Part shown: one piece after another, positions 54,464 through 63,996 of the stretch | Position numbering within the stretch: the first letter of the stretch is position 1 | Layout: each line of letters opens with the position of its first letter | Assembly: GCF_016650815.1 (NCBI RefSeq) | Contig: NZ_JAEKEZ010000038.1 | Coordinates: 124,001 to 188,000 of the forward strand | Direction of reading: 5' to 3' | Source of the DNA: Pseudomonas sp. TH31 | GTDB taxonomy: Bacteria; Pseudomonadota; Gammaproteobacteria; Pseudomonadales; Pseudomonadaceae | DNA length: 64,000 nucleotides | The notes under the pieces: model-generated | The model's database searches: none | Told to the model about the DNA's origin: nothing | What the model saw: only the letters and a program-made list of their open reading frames with translations | Position numbers and translations under genes: made by a program

Positions 54464-54724
54464 ATGTCCTCTTTTAACGAAATGATCAAAAACATCACCC
54501 CGGATATCTACCAGAGCCTGAAACTGGCGGTGGAAATCGGCAAATGGTCCGACGGTGGCAAACTCACCGCCGAGCAGCGCGAACTGTCCCTGCAAGCGAT
54601 GATCGCCTGGGAAATCCAGAACCTGCCCGAAGAAGAACGCACCGGCTACATGGGCCCGCAGGAATGCAGCTCGAAGTCGATCAGCGTGCCGAACATCCTG
54701 TTCAAGTCGGATGCCATCCATTGA
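54464..54724 (+). CDS. YeaC-like DUF1315 family protein
   Basis: 86 residues, acidic and helical (MIKNITPDIYQSLKLAVEIGKW; TAEQRELSLQAMIAWE). A conserved small cytoplasmic protein of unknown function. GGAG precedes the ATG. Its TGA overlaps a TTG that starts the DUF2797 gene. Confidence 0.9.
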   Translation: MSSFNEMIKNITPDIYQSLKLAVEIGKWSDGGKLTAEQRELSLQAMIAWEIQNLPEEERTGYMGPQECSSKSISVPNILFKSDAIH

Positions 54725-55551
54725 TCGAGATTGGCCGCGGTGCAATCAGCAAAATGTCGGCGCGCCTTGACGGGCCGAACGTGCAGTACGCTTTTCGTCT
54801 GGACGACACCGAGGTGCCGGTCAATCCAATGATCGGTACGACAGTGCGCCTGGAGTACCTGGGGGCGATTTTCTGCTCCCATTGCGGGCGCAAGACCAAA
54901 ACCAGTTTCAGCCAGGGTTATTGCTACCCGTGCATGACCAAACTGGCCCGGTGCGACCTCTGCATCATGAGCCCGGAGCGTTGCCACTTTGACGCCGGCA
55001 CCTGCCGAGAGCCGGAGTGGGGCCAGACGTTCTGCATGACTGATCACATCGTCTACCTGTCCAACTCCTCGGGAGTCAAGGTCGGGATTACCCGCGCCAC
55101 CCAGTTGCCGACCCGCTGGATCGACCAGGGTGCCCGCCAGGCCTTGCCGATCATGCGTGTCTCGACCCGTCAACAGTCGGGTTTCGTCGAAGACCTGTTC
55201 CGTAGTCAGGTAGCTGACAAGACCAATTGGCGTGCTTTACTCAAGGGCGACGCGGTGTCGGTGAATCTGGCCGAAGTTCGCGACCAGCTGTTTGATAGCT
55301 GCGCCGAGGGCCTGCAAACCTTGCAGGAACGATTCGGACTGCAAGCAACCCAGAAAATTACCGATGTGGAACCGCTCGAAATCCGCTATCCGATCGAGCA
55401 ATACCCGGCCAAAATCGTCAGCTTCAACCTGGACAAGAACCCGATTGCCGAAGGCACGCTGCTGGGGATCAAGGGCCAATACCTGATCTTCGACACCGGC
55501 GTGATCAATATTCGTAAGTACACGGCCTACCAGCTCGCCGTGCATCAGTAA
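54721..55551 (+). CDS. DUF2797 domain-containing protein
   Basis: 276 residues. Several Cys pairs (FCSHCGRK, YCYPCMTK, RCDLC, CHFDAGTC) indicate zinc binding in the first half, and the VYLSNSSGVKVGITRATQLPTRWIDQGA segment resembles a GIY-YIG-like fold. Function unknown. I start at TTG 54721 overlapping the upstream stop, because MIEIGRGAISKMSARL looks like the conserved N-terminus; an ATG at 54754 is the alternative. It precedes pepN by 10 bases. Confidence 0.85.
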   Translation: MIEIGRGAISKMSARLDGPNVQYAFRLDDTEVPVNPMIGTTVRLEYLGAIFCSHCGRKTKTSFSQGYCYPCMTKLARCDLCIMSPERCHFDAGTCREPEWGQTFCMTDHIVYLSNSSGVKVGITRATQLPTRWIDQGARQALPIMRVSTRQQSGFVEDLFRSQVADKTNWRALLKGDAVSVNLAEVRDQLFDSCAEGLQTLQERFGLQATQKITDVEPLEIRYPIEQYPAKIVSFNLDKNPIAEGTLLGIKGQYLIFDTGVINIRKYTAYQLAVHQ

Positions 55552-55561
55552 GGACTCCAGC

Positions 55562-58219
55562 ATGCGCACCGAACAACCGAAGATGATCTACCTGAAGGAC
55601 TATCAGGCGCCCGAGTACCTGATCGACGAGACGCACCTGACCTTCGAGTTGTTCGAGGACCACAGCCTGGTCCATGCGCAACTGGTGATGCGCCGCAATC
55701 CCGAGCGTGGCCCGGGCCTGCCGCCGCTGGTGCTGGACGGCCAGCAGATCGAGCTGCTGTCGGTGATCCTGGCCGACAGCGAATTGACCGCCGCCGACTA
55801 CCAGTTGACGGAAAATCACCTGACCCTGCACCCGACCAGCACCACGTTCACGGTCGATACCAGCGTCAGGATCCACCCGGAAACCAACACCGCGCTGGAA
55901 GGCCTGTACAAATCCGGCACCATGTTCTGCACCCAGTGCGAGGCCGAAGGCTTTCGCAAGATCACCTATTACCTAGACCGCCCGGACGTGATGAGCACGT
56001 TCACCACCACCGTGGTCGCCGAGCAGCACAGCTATCCGGTGCTGCTGTCCAACGGCAACCCGATTGCCAGCGGCCCTGGCGAAGACGGTCGGCACTGGGC
56101 GACCTGGGAAGACCCGTTCAAGAAACCGGCTTACCTGTTCGCGCTGGTGGCCGGTGACTTGTGGTGTGTCGAAGACACCTTCACCACCATGACCGAGCGC
56201 TCTGTGGCGCTGCGCATCTACGTCGAGCCGGAAAACATCGACAAGTGCCAACACGCCATGAACAGCCTGAAGAAGTCGATGCGCTGGGACGAAGAGGTCT
56301 ACGGTCGCGAATACGATCTGGACATCTTCATGATCGTCGCGGTCAATGACTTCAACATGGGCGCCATGGAGAACAAGGGCCTCAATATCTTCAACTCCAG
56401 CGCCGTGCTGGCCCGGGCCGAAACCGCTACCGACGCCGCGCACCAGCGGGTCGAGGCGATCGTTGCCCACGAATACTTCCACAACTGGTCGGGCAACCGC
56501 GTGACCTGCCGCGACTGGTTCCAGTTGTCGCTCAAGGAAGGCTTCACCGTGTTCCGCGATTCCGGCTTCTCCGCGGACATGAACTCGGCCACGGTCAAGC
56601 GCATCCAGGACGTGGCGTACTTGCGGACCCACCAGTTCGCTGAAGACGCCGGCCCCATGGCCCATGCGGTGCGCCCGGACAGCTTTATCGAGATTTCCAA
56701 CTTCTACACCCTGACCGTGTACGAAAAGGGCTCGGAAGTGGTCGGCATGATCCACACCTTGCTCGGCGCCGCAGGCTTCCGTAAAGGCAGCGACCTGTAT
56801 TTCGATCGCCACGACGGCCAGGCCGTGACCTGTGACGACTTCATCAAGGCCATGGAAGACGCCAACGGTGTCGACCTGACCCAGTTCAAACGCTGGTACA
56901 GCCAGGCCGGTACACCGCGTTTGGCGGTGAGCGAGTCCTACGACGCGGCGGCGAAAACCTACCGCCTGACCTTCCGCCAGAGCTGCCCGCAAACTCCGGA
57001 CAAGGTTGAAAAACTGCCGTTCGTGATTCCGGTGGAGCTGGGCCTGCTGGACTCCAAAGGTGTAGAGATTGCCTTGCGCCTGTCCGGTGAAGCCAGTGCC
57101 CAGGGCACTTCGCGGGTGATTTCGGTCACCGAAGCCGAACAGACCTTCACCTTCGTCGACATCGCCGAGCAGCCGTTGCCTTCGCTGCTGCGTGGCTTCT
57201 CGGCGCCGGTGAAACTGAGCTTCCCGTACAACCGCGATCAACTGATGTTCCTGATGCAGCACGACAGCGACGGTTTCAACCGCTGGGATGCCGGCCAACA
57301 ACTGTCGGTGCAGGTGCTGCAAGAACTGATCGCCCAGCAGCAGAAGGGTGAAGCGCTGGTGCTGGATCAGCGACTGGTTTCGGCCTTGCGTACCGTGCTG
57401 TCCGACGAGACGCTGGACCAGGCCATGGTCGCGGAAATGCTTTCGCTGCCGGGCGAGGCGTACCTGACTGAAATCAGCGAAGTGGCTGATGTTGACGCGA
57501 TTCACACCGCTCGCGAGTTCGTTCGCAAGCAGTTGGCGGACACTTTGTTCGAAGCGCTGTGGCTGCGTTATCAGGCCAACCGCGATCTGTCGAAGAAAAC
57601 CCCGTATGTCGCCGAGGCCGAGCACTTCGCTCGTCGCGCGTTGCAGAACATCACGCTGTCGTACCTGATGCTCAGCGCTAAGCCAGAAGTGTTGGCCGCG
57701 ACCCTTGAACAGTTCGAGACCGGCGACAACATGACCGAGCGCCTGACGGCGTTGGCGGTGTTGGTCAACTCGTCGTTTGAAGACGAAAAAGCCACGGCCC
57801 TGGCCAGTTTTGCCGAGCACTTCAAGGACAATCCGCTGGTCATGGATCAGTGGTTCAGCGTTCAGGCCGGCAGCACGTTGCCGGGTGGTCTGGCGCGGGT
57901 TCGTCAGTTGATGCAGCACCCGGCGTTCAATATCAAGAATCCGAACAAGGTGCGGGCGTTGGTGGGGGCGTTTGCCGGGCAGAACCTGATCAACTTCCAT
58001 GGGTTGGATGGGTCGGGGTATCGCTTCCTGGCGGATCTGGTGATCGAGCTGAACGGTTTTAATCCGCAGATTGCTTCTCGGCAGTTGGCGCCGCTGACTC
58101 GCTGGCGCAAATACGACGACGCTCGTCAGGCGTTGATGAAAGCTGAGCTGGAGCGCATTCGGGCTTCGGGTCAGTTGTCCAGCGATGTGTTTGAAGTGGT
58201 CAGCAAAAGCCTGGCGTAG
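55562..58219 (+). CDS. pepN: Aminopeptidase N
   Basis: 885 residues, family M1. Substrate-binding GAMEN (about 262), zinc motif HEYFHNWSGNRVT with the second Glu in SLKEGFTVF, N-terminal beta domain and C-terminal helical domain. A broad-specificity cytoplasmic metallo-aminopeptidase. AAGGA precedes the ATG; ten bases after the DUF2797 stop. Last gene of the nadK block. Confidence 0.97.
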   Translation: MRTEQPKMIYLKDYQAPEYLIDETHLTFELFEDHSLVHAQLVMRRNPERGPGLPPLVLDGQQIELLSVILADSELTAADYQLTENHLTLHPTSTTFTVDTSVRIHPETNTALEGLYKSGTMFCTQCEAEGFRKITYYLDRPDVMSTFTTTVVAEQHSYPVLLSNGNPIASGPGEDGRHWATWEDPFKKPAYLFALVAGDLWCVEDTFTTMTERSVALRIYVEPENIDKCQHAMNSLKKSMRWDEEVYGREYDLDIFMIVAVNDFNMGAMENKGLNIFNSSAVLARAETATDAAHQRVEAIVAHEYFHNWSGNRVTCRDWFQLSLKEGFTVFRDSGFSADMNSATVKRIQDVAYLRTHQFAEDAGPMAHAVRPDSFIEISNFYTLTVYEKGSEVVGMIHTLLGAAGFRKGSDLYFDRHDGQAVTCDDFIKAMEDANGVDLTQFKRWYSQAGTPRLAVSESYDAAAKTYRLTFRQSCPQTPDKVEKLPFVIPVELGLLDSKGVEIALRLSGEASAQGTSRVISVTEAEQTFTFVDIAEQPLPSLLRGFSAPVKLSFPYNRDQLMFLMQHDSDGFNRWDAGQQLSVQVLQELIAQQQKGEALVLDQRLVSALRTVLSDETLDQAMVAEMLSLPGEAYLTEISEVADVDAIHTAREFVRKQLADTLFEALWLRYQANRDLSKKTPYVAEAEHFARRALQNITLSYLMLSAKPEVLAATLEQFETGDNMTERLTALAVLVNSSFEDEKATALASFAEHFKDNPLVMDQWFSVQAGSTLPGGLARVRQLMQHPAFNIKNPNKVRALVGAFAGQNLINFHGLDGSGYRFLADLVIELNGFNPQIASRQLAPLTRWRKYDDARQALMKAELERIRASGQLSSDVFEVVSKSLA

Positions 58220-58450
58220 GCGCGAGGTTTACCCGCGAAGGCGGCCGCACTGCCGACCCGCCTCTCGCGGCTGTACACCTATCAAACTGTGGGAGCTGGC
58301 TTGCCTGCGAAGGCGGCCTTATAGCCGACCTGTCTCTTGCGGATGCACATCAATCACATTGTGGGAGTGAGCCTGCTCGCGATGGCGGCGTTCGGGTCGG
58401 TCTATTTTTGGATGGTGTACATATCCATTCCTGCGGTGACGGCTTCTTAT
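58220..58450. repeat. Three partial REP-like units in direct order
   Basis: GTGGGAGCTGGCTTGCCTGCG and GTGGGAGTGAGCCTGCTCGCG, plus a decayed first unit, lie in the same orientation, each followed by AAGGCGGC or ATGGCGGC. No gene seen. Confidence 0.6.
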
Positions 58451-59111
58451 GGTTCCGCTCTTACAGCGGGTCACTTTGAAAAGCGCAAAGTAACCAAACG
58501 CTTTCGCCCCTGACGTACGGTGCCTCGCCTAGGCTCGGCATGCCCTCGCTCCGGTCCTGCTCCGTGGGCCCGCCGCCATCGGCCATCCATGGCCGGGGGC
58601 GGCTACCGCGGCATCCCTGCCGCGGTGCCCACTGCGCAGAACCTGCGTTCGGCCTTCCGACGGGGCAGATCAAGATCAAAAGCAGAAGCAAGATCAAGAT
58701 CAAAAGATCGCAGCCTCGTTTCACTCGACAGCTCCTACAGAGGATGGGGGCGTTTGAGTCAGGGTGTTTTCTCGTACTGAAAACAATCAAGAACAAACGC
58801 ATGACCACGTAGGAGCTGTCGAGTGAAACGAGGCTGCGATCTTTTGATGTTGCAAGGCCGAGCGTTAGCTCGCCTCGAGAGCTGTTGCGATGCACGCCTC
58901 CTCGAGAGGCCGAGTGGAGGTTCTGCGCAGTGGGCAACCCGGCATGGATGCCGGGTTAGCCGCCCCCGGCCATGGATGGCCGATGGCGGCGGGCCCACGG
59001 AGCAGGACCGGAGCGAGGGCATGCCGAGCCTTAGCGAGGCACCGAACGAAAGGGGCAAAAGCGTTTGGTTACTTTGCGCTTTTCAAAGTAACCCGCTGTA
59101 AGAGCGGAACC
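58451..59111. repeat. Large imperfect inverted repeat, about 660 bp
   Basis: GGTTCCGCTCTTACAGCGGG at the left end matches the reverse complement at the right end (59111). The arms are about 290 and 300 bp and hold CAAAGTAACCAAACGC, a GGCATGCCCTCGCTCCGG stretch, the ATGGCCGGGGGCGGCT region and a GATCGCAGCCTCGTTTCAC REP-like core; the loop is 58739-58808. Apparent 80-160-codon frames in both arms are mirror images and are not credible genes. Confidence 0.85.
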
Positions 59112-59398
59112 CATATCCGCCGTGACCGAAGAAACGGATATTCACCCAAAACCCCGAACACAAAAATAACTCCACCTAATACCCAATCATTCACCCAGCC
59201 CCTAACGTCCTCAGGTTAACAAAACATAACGTGGCGTCGATTGTCAGACCTTTCCAAAGCCCGATAGGATAAGCCAGCTTCCGAAGGGGCTCTAGATTGC
59301 AGGTTTCAGGACTATGCTCCAGCCAGCCAATCACCACGAGCACCCTTACGGCGCCCTGAAAGGTTGAACGACCTAACAATAATAATGGGGGAAGGTCT
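59112..59398. other. Promoter region of the YCF48/RND pair
   Basis: About 290 AT-richer bases with no gene; a ribosome site GGGGAAGG stands before ATG 59399. Confidence 0.5.
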
Positions 59399-60451
59399 AT
59401 GAGTGAGCCTGTCATGGGTGTGGGTATTTGCCGCCCGCCGGCACTACGCAAGTTCGCGTTGCTGGCTACAGCGCTCTCGCTGTTGGGTTGCGCCGTGCTG
59501 TCGGCACCGGTGATTGCCGCCGACGCGCCAGCAGCCGATACGGTGTATGCCGTTGAATCCGCCAAGGCTGCCAAAAGCCTGATGCTTGATGTCGTCCACG
59601 CCGGCAAGCGCCTGGTGGCGGTCGGGGATCGCGGGCATATCCTGTATTCCGATGATCAGGGCGCGACCTGGACCCAAGCCAAGGTGCCGACCCGGCAACT
59701 GCTGACGGCGGTGTTTTTTGTCGATGACAAGCACGGCTGGGCCGTCGGGCATGACGCGCAGATCCTCGCCAGCGAAGATGGCGGCGTCAGCTGGACCAAG
59801 CAATTCGAAGACCTGAAACGCGAAGCGCCGCTGCTCGATGTCTGGTTCAAGGACGTCAACAGCGGCTTCGCCGTGGGCGCTTATGGCGCCTTGCTGGAAA
59901 CCACCGACGGCGGCAAAAACTGGGCAGACGTCAGCGCTCGCCTCGACAACACCGACCAGTTCCACCTCAACGCCATCGCCGCAGTCAAGGATGCCGGGCT
60001 GTTTGTCGTTGGCGAGCAGGGCAGCATGTTTCGTTCCGCCGATTGGGGCCAGACCTGGGAAAAGCTCGAAGGTCCGTATCAAGGTTCGCTGTTCGGCGTG
60101 ATCGGCACGGCGCAGCCCGACACCTTGCTGGCCTACGGGCTGCGCGGGAATCTGTTTCGCTCCACCGATTTCGGCAGCACCTGGGCGCCAATCGAGTTGA
60201 AGGCCGCCCGCGGTTCGCTGGAGTTTGGCCTGTCCGGTGCGACGTTGCTCGATGACGGCTCCATTGTGATCGTTGGCAACGGCGGCTCGGTGATCAGCAG
60301 CAGCGACAACGGCGAGACCTTCACGGTGTTCAACCGCCCGGACCGGATTTCCGTCTCGGCAGTCACTGCAGCAGGTAACGGCAATCTGATTCTGGCAGGA
60401 CAGGGCGGCGTTCGCGCCACTTCGCCAACCGGCGCCGAGCTCAGCAAATAA
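59399..60451 (+). CDS. YCF48-related beta-propeller protein, exported
   Basis: 350 residues. N-terminal signal (FALLATALSLLGCAVLSAPVIAADA). The rest is a set of BNR/YCF48 blades, each with S/T-x-D-x-G-x-T-W: SDDQGATWTQ, SEDGGVSWTK, TTDGGKNWAD, SADWGQTWEK, STDFGSTWAP, SSDNGETFTV. A periplasmic or outer-membrane scaffold protein. It is 30 bases before the RND gene, its usual partner in pseudomonads. Confidence 0.9.
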   Translation: MSEPVMGVGICRPPALRKFALLATALSLLGCAVLSAPVIAADAPAADTVYAVESAKAAKSLMLDVVHAGKRLVAVGDRGHILYSDDQGATWTQAKVPTRQLLTAVFFVDDKHGWAVGHDAQILASEDGGVSWTKQFEDLKREAPLLDVWFKDVNSGFAVGAYGALLETTDGGKNWADVSARLDNTDQFHLNAIAAVKDAGLFVVGEQGSMFRSADWGQTWEKLEGPYQGSLFGVIGTAQPDTLLAYGLRGNLFRSTDFGSTWAPIELKAARGSLEFGLSGATLLDDGSIVIVGNGGSVISSSDNGETFTVFNRPDRISVSAVTAAGNGNLILAGQGGVRATSPTGAELSK

Positions 60452-60481
60452 GCCGGGCCACATAATAAGAAGGGCGGAGAC

Positions 60482-62866
60482 ATGACATCCATGACAAGTC
60501 ATCACCAAGACAAGGCGACGTTTCTTGAACGCCTGATTTTCAACAACCGCCCGGCAGTGATCGTCATCTGCCTGCTGGTGAGTATCTTCCTGTTCTGGCA
60601 GGCGACGCTGATCCGGCCGTCCACCAGCTTCGAAAAAATGATCCCGCTCGAACATCCGTTCATTCAAAAGATGATGGAGCACCGCAACGATCTGGCGAAC
60701 CTCGGCAACACCGTGCGTATCTCGGTCGAAGCCACCGACGGCGATATCTTCTCCAAGGAATACATGGAGACCCTGCGTCAGATCAACGACGAGGTGTTCT
60801 ACATCTCCGGCGTCGACCGTTCCGGCCTCAAGTCGCTGTGGAGCCCGAGCGTGCGCTGGACCGAGGTGACGGAGGAGGGCTTCGCCGGCGGTGAAGTGAT
60901 CCCGCAAAGCTACGACGGCTCCCAGGAAAGTCTTGATCTGCTGCGCAACAACGTACTCAAGTCCGGTCAGGTCGGGCGGCTGGTGTCCAACGACTTCAAG
61001 TCGAGCATCGTCGACATCCCGCTGCAGGAGTCCTACCCGGACCCGCAAGACCAGGGCAAGTTGCTGGCCCTGGACTATCGCAAGTTCTCCCACGAACTCG
61101 AAGACAAGATTCGCAACAAGTTTGAAGCCCAGAACCCTAACGTGAAGATCCACATCGTCGGGTTCGCCAAGAAAGTCGGCGACCTGATCGATGGTCTGGT
61201 CATGGTAGTGATGTTCTTCGGCATCGCCTTCGTTATCACCTTGATCCTGCTGTACTGGTTCACCAACTGCATGCGCAGTACCGTGGCGGTGTTGAGTACG
61301 ACGCTGGTGGCGGTGGTCTGGCAACTCGGGTTGATGCACGCGTTTGGTTTCGGGCTTGATCCCTACTCGATGCTGGTGCCGTTCCTGATTTTCGCCATCG
61401 GTATTTCCCACGGCGTGCAGAAAATCAACGGGATCGCCTTGCAGTCCAGCGAGGCCGATAACGCCTTGACCGCGGCGCGACGTACCTTCCGGCAACTGTT
61501 CCTGCCGGGGATGATCGCGATTCTCGCGGATGCGGTGGGCTTCATTACGCTGCTGATCATCGACATCGGCGTGATTCGTGAACTGGCCATCGGCGCCTCT
61601 ATCGGCGTGGCGGTGATCGTGTTCACCAACCTGATTCTGTTGCCAGTGGCGATTTCCTACGTTGGTATCAGCAAACGAGCGGTCGAGCGCAGCAAAAAGG
61701 ATGCGGTCCGCGAACACCCTTTCTGGCGCCTGCTGTCGAACTTTGCCAGCAAGAAAGTCGCCCCGGTTTCCATTGTCCTGGCCCTGATCGCCTTCGGTGG
61801 CGGCCTTTGGTATAGCCAGAACCTGAAAATCGGTGACCTTGACCAGGGCGCACCGGAATTGCGTCCGGACTCGCGCTACAACAAGGACAACAACTTCATC
61901 ATCAACAACTACTCCACCAGCTCCGACGTGTTGGTGGTGATGGTCAAGACCAAGGCAGAAGGCTGCTCGCGCTACGAAGCCATGGCGCCGATCGATGAGC
62001 TGATGTGGAAGATGCAGAACACCGAGGGCGTGCAGTCCGCGATCTCGCTGGTGACCGTGTCCAAGCAAATGATCAAGGGCATGAACGAGGGCAACCTGAA
62101 ATGGGAAACCCTGTCACGCAACCCGGACGTGCTGAACAACTCCATCGCCCGGGCTGATGGCCTGTACAACAACAGTTGCTCCCTGGCGCCGGTGCTGGTG
62201 TTCCTCAACGACCACAAGGCCGCGACCCTTGACCGTGCGGTACATGCGGTGCAGGACTTCGCCAAGGCAAACAACACGGACGGCCTGGAGTTCATCCTCG
62301 CCGCCGGTAACGCCGGGATCGAAGCGGCGACCAACGAAGTCATCAAGGAATCGGAGCTGACGATCCTGATCCTGGTGTACCTCTGCGTCGCGACCATGTG
62401 CATGATCACCTTCCGTTCCTGGGCGGCGACCTTGTGCATTGTGCTGCCGCTGGTGTTGACCTCGGTACTCGGCAACGCCCTGATGGCCTTCATGGGCATC
62501 GGCGTCAAAGTCGCGACCCTGCCGGTGGTGGCGCTGGGCGTGGGGATCGGCGTGGACTACGGCATCTACATCTACAGCCGCCTGGAAAGCTTCCTGCGTG
62601 CTGGCCTGCCGCTGCAAGAGGCGTATTACCAGACGCTGAAGTCCACCGGTAAAGCGGTGCTGTTCACCGGTTTGTGCCTGGCTATCGGCGTGTGCACCTG
62701 GATCTTCTCGGCCATCAAGTTCCAGGCCGACATGGGCCTGATGCTGACCTTCATGCTGCTCTGGAACATGTTCGGCGCGCTGTGGCTGTTGCCGGCGCTG
62801 GCACGGTTCCTGATCAAACCGGAGAAACTGGCGGGGCAGAAGGGCAATTCGTTGTTTGCTCACTGA
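60482..62866 (+). CDS. RND-superfamily (MMPL-type) transporter
   Basis: 794 residues, about 12 helices in two halves, each with a large periplasmic domain (about 50-225 and 450-620). Motifs GISHGVQKINGIAL and ALGVGIGVDYGIYIYSRLE lie in the conserved helix 4 and 10 regions. It exports lipids or hydrophobic compounds; substrate unknown. A second ATG nine bases on is an alternative start. In many Pseudomonas the YCF48/RND pair follows DUF1302 and DUF1329 genes, which are absent here. Confidence 0.92.
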   Translation: MTSMTSHHQDKATFLERLIFNNRPAVIVICLLVSIFLFWQATLIRPSTSFEKMIPLEHPFIQKMMEHRNDLANLGNTVRISVEATDGDIFSKEYMETLRQINDEVFYISGVDRSGLKSLWSPSVRWTEVTEEGFAGGEVIPQSYDGSQESLDLLRNNVLKSGQVGRLVSNDFKSSIVDIPLQESYPDPQDQGKLLALDYRKFSHELEDKIRNKFEAQNPNVKIHIVGFAKKVGDLIDGLVMVVMFFGIAFVITLILLYWFTNCMRSTVAVLSTTLVAVVWQLGLMHAFGFGLDPYSMLVPFLIFAIGISHGVQKINGIALQSSEADNALTAARRTFRQLFLPGMIAILADAVGFITLLIIDIGVIRELAIGASIGVAVIVFTNLILLPVAISYVGISKRAVERSKKDAVREHPFWRLLSNFASKKVAPVSIVLALIAFGGGLWYSQNLKIGDLDQGAPELRPDSRYNKDNNFIINNYSTSSDVLVVMVKTKAEGCSRYEAMAPIDELMWKMQNTEGVQSAISLVTVSKQMIKGMNEGNLKWETLSRNPDVLNNSIARADGLYNNSCSLAPVLVFLNDHKAATLDRAVHAVQDFAKANNTDGLEFILAAGNAGIEAATNEVIKESELTILILVYLCVATMCMITFRSWAATLCIVLPLVLTSVLGNALMAFMGIGVKVATLPVVALGVGIGVDYGIYIYSRLESFLRAGLPLQEAYYQTLKSTGKAVLFTGLCLAIGVCTWIFSAIKFQADMGLMLTFMLLWNMFGALWLLPALARFLIKPEKLAGQKGNSLFAH

Positions 62867-62881
62867 TCCCTGGCTGAGACA

Positions 62882-62912
62882 GAAAAGCCGCAACTCGGGT
62901 TGCGGCTTTTTT
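62882..62912 (+). terminator. Intrinsic terminator after the RND gene
   Basis: AAAAGCCGCAACTCGGGTTGCGGCTTTTTT: stem GCCGCAAC/GTTGCGGC and T-run. Confidence 0.9.
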
Positions 62913-62926
62913 GTGGGCGCCAAGAT

Positions 62927-62971
62927 CAAAAGATCGTCCGAACGCGGCCCGAGCCTTCGGACGATCTTTTG
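62927..62971. repeat. Hairpin CAAAAGATCGTCCGAA...TTCGGACGATCTTTTG
   Basis: Perfect 16-bp arms with a short loop; related to the GATC-containing REP family. Confidence 0.8.
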
Positions 62972-62979
62972 ACTTTGCT

Positions 62980-63699
62980 CTATGACAATTCCGCGCCGAG
63001 CACCACATTCAAAGCACTGCGCGCATCATCGAGCTGCACCAGCGTCGCATGCCGCGCACCCAGCGCGTCACGATTCTCGATCGCGGTCAAAATCGCCTTA
63101 TGCCGTGGCAGCGCCAGTTCATGCAGATTCGGCCGCTGGTTGGAATGCTTCAACGCCTCGGCAATCGCCACCGACAGCATGTTGCACAGGTTGGCCAGCA
63201 AGTCGTTGTGGGTCGCGTCGGCGATGCGGCTGTGGAAGTCCAGGTCCGGCTGCAACAGCGCTTGCGGCGTCGGCGCAGCTTCCATCCGTTGGTAGGCTTC
63301 GCCGATGGCGGCGATGTCCGCGTCGGTGGCGTACTGCGCAGCAAGGGCGGCGGCAGCGGGTTCGATGATGCTGCGCACGCTGGTCAGCAGGCTGAAGAAT
63401 TCATTTTGCGGGCTGCTTTGCATCAGCCAGTGCAGCACGTCCGGGTCGAGCATGTGCCATTCCTTGCGCGCCTTGACCACCGTGCCGACCCGCGGCCGGG
63501 AATACACCAGGCCCTTGGCGACCAGCACCCGCGTGGCTTCGCGCAATACCGGGCGACTGACCGCGTACTCTTCGCACAACAGCGCTTCGGCGGGCAGTTT
63601 GTCGTCGGGCTTGAAGCGTCCGGAGACGATCTGCATGCCCAGTTCCTGGACGATGCGCGAATGCATGCTTTTGCGGTCGGAGGGTTTGCGGTAATCCAT
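62980..63699 (-). CDS. FadR/GntR-family regulator (DgoR-like)
   Basis: 239 residues. GntR winged HTH (IVQELGMQIVSGRFKPDDKLPAEALLCEEYAVSRPVLREATRVL, 14-57) and FCD ligand domain (about 85-230) with metal-binding His in DFHSRIADATHN and ALPRHKAIL. The PAEAxLCEEFAxSRxxxRE and W-x-M/Y-LD-x-DVL-x-W patterns are close to E. coli DgoR, the D-galactonate repressor, so a sugar-acid ligand is likely. ATG 63699 chosen (MDYRKPSD). Divergent from the gene that begins at the window end. Confidence 0.88.
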   Translation of the reverse strand: MDYRKPSDRKSMHSRIVQELGMQIVSGRFKPDDKLPAEALLCEEYAVSRPVLREATRVLVAKGLVYSRPRVGTVVKARKEWHMLDPDVLHWLMQSSPQNEFFSLLTSVRSIIEPAAAALAAQYATDADIAAIGEAYQRMEAAPTPQALLQPDLDFHSRIADATHNDLLANLCNMLSVAIAEALKHSNQRPNLHELALPRHKAILTAIENRDALGARHATLVQLDDARSALNVVLGAELS

Positions 63700-63996
63700 G
63701 GCGAGCGACGCGATCCTGGGCGGGTGGGGGTGTTGCGCATGATAGCAGGCGTGGAGAAGGTCCTGAATCAGATGAAGAACCAATGTGGGCGAGAGGTTGC
63801 TCCTGCAGGGGGCGTGTGGGCCGCCGTGCCTGAAGTTCTCAAGTTACACATCGGCACGTCGGTCACTTGGGTTTCGAGCGTTTTTTGAAAAAAGTTGCCT
63901 GGGCGCTGGCGCCTAATTGCAGTGCCTGTCCCTCATGGAGGTTGCTCCCACACAGGACAGGTCTTGATCGAAGCACCCCAACGCAGGAGAGGCATC
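63700..63996. other. Divergent promoter region between the DgoR-like regulator and the next gene
   Basis: About 300 bases, no gene. It holds a single degenerate REP arm (GGAGGTTGCTCCCACACAGG) and should carry the operator of the GntR regulator; no clear palindrome found. Confidence 0.45.

Noticed and set aside
55973..58000. Long open frame opposite pepN
   Set aside because: Antisense shadow of a well-conserved gene.
58461..59101. Small proteins in both arms of the large inverted repeat
   Set aside because: Mirror-image frames of a palindromic repeat; no support as genes.
59444..62068. Long open frame opposite the YCF48/RND genes
   Set aside because: Histidine- and arginine-rich antisense shadow; spans two real genes.
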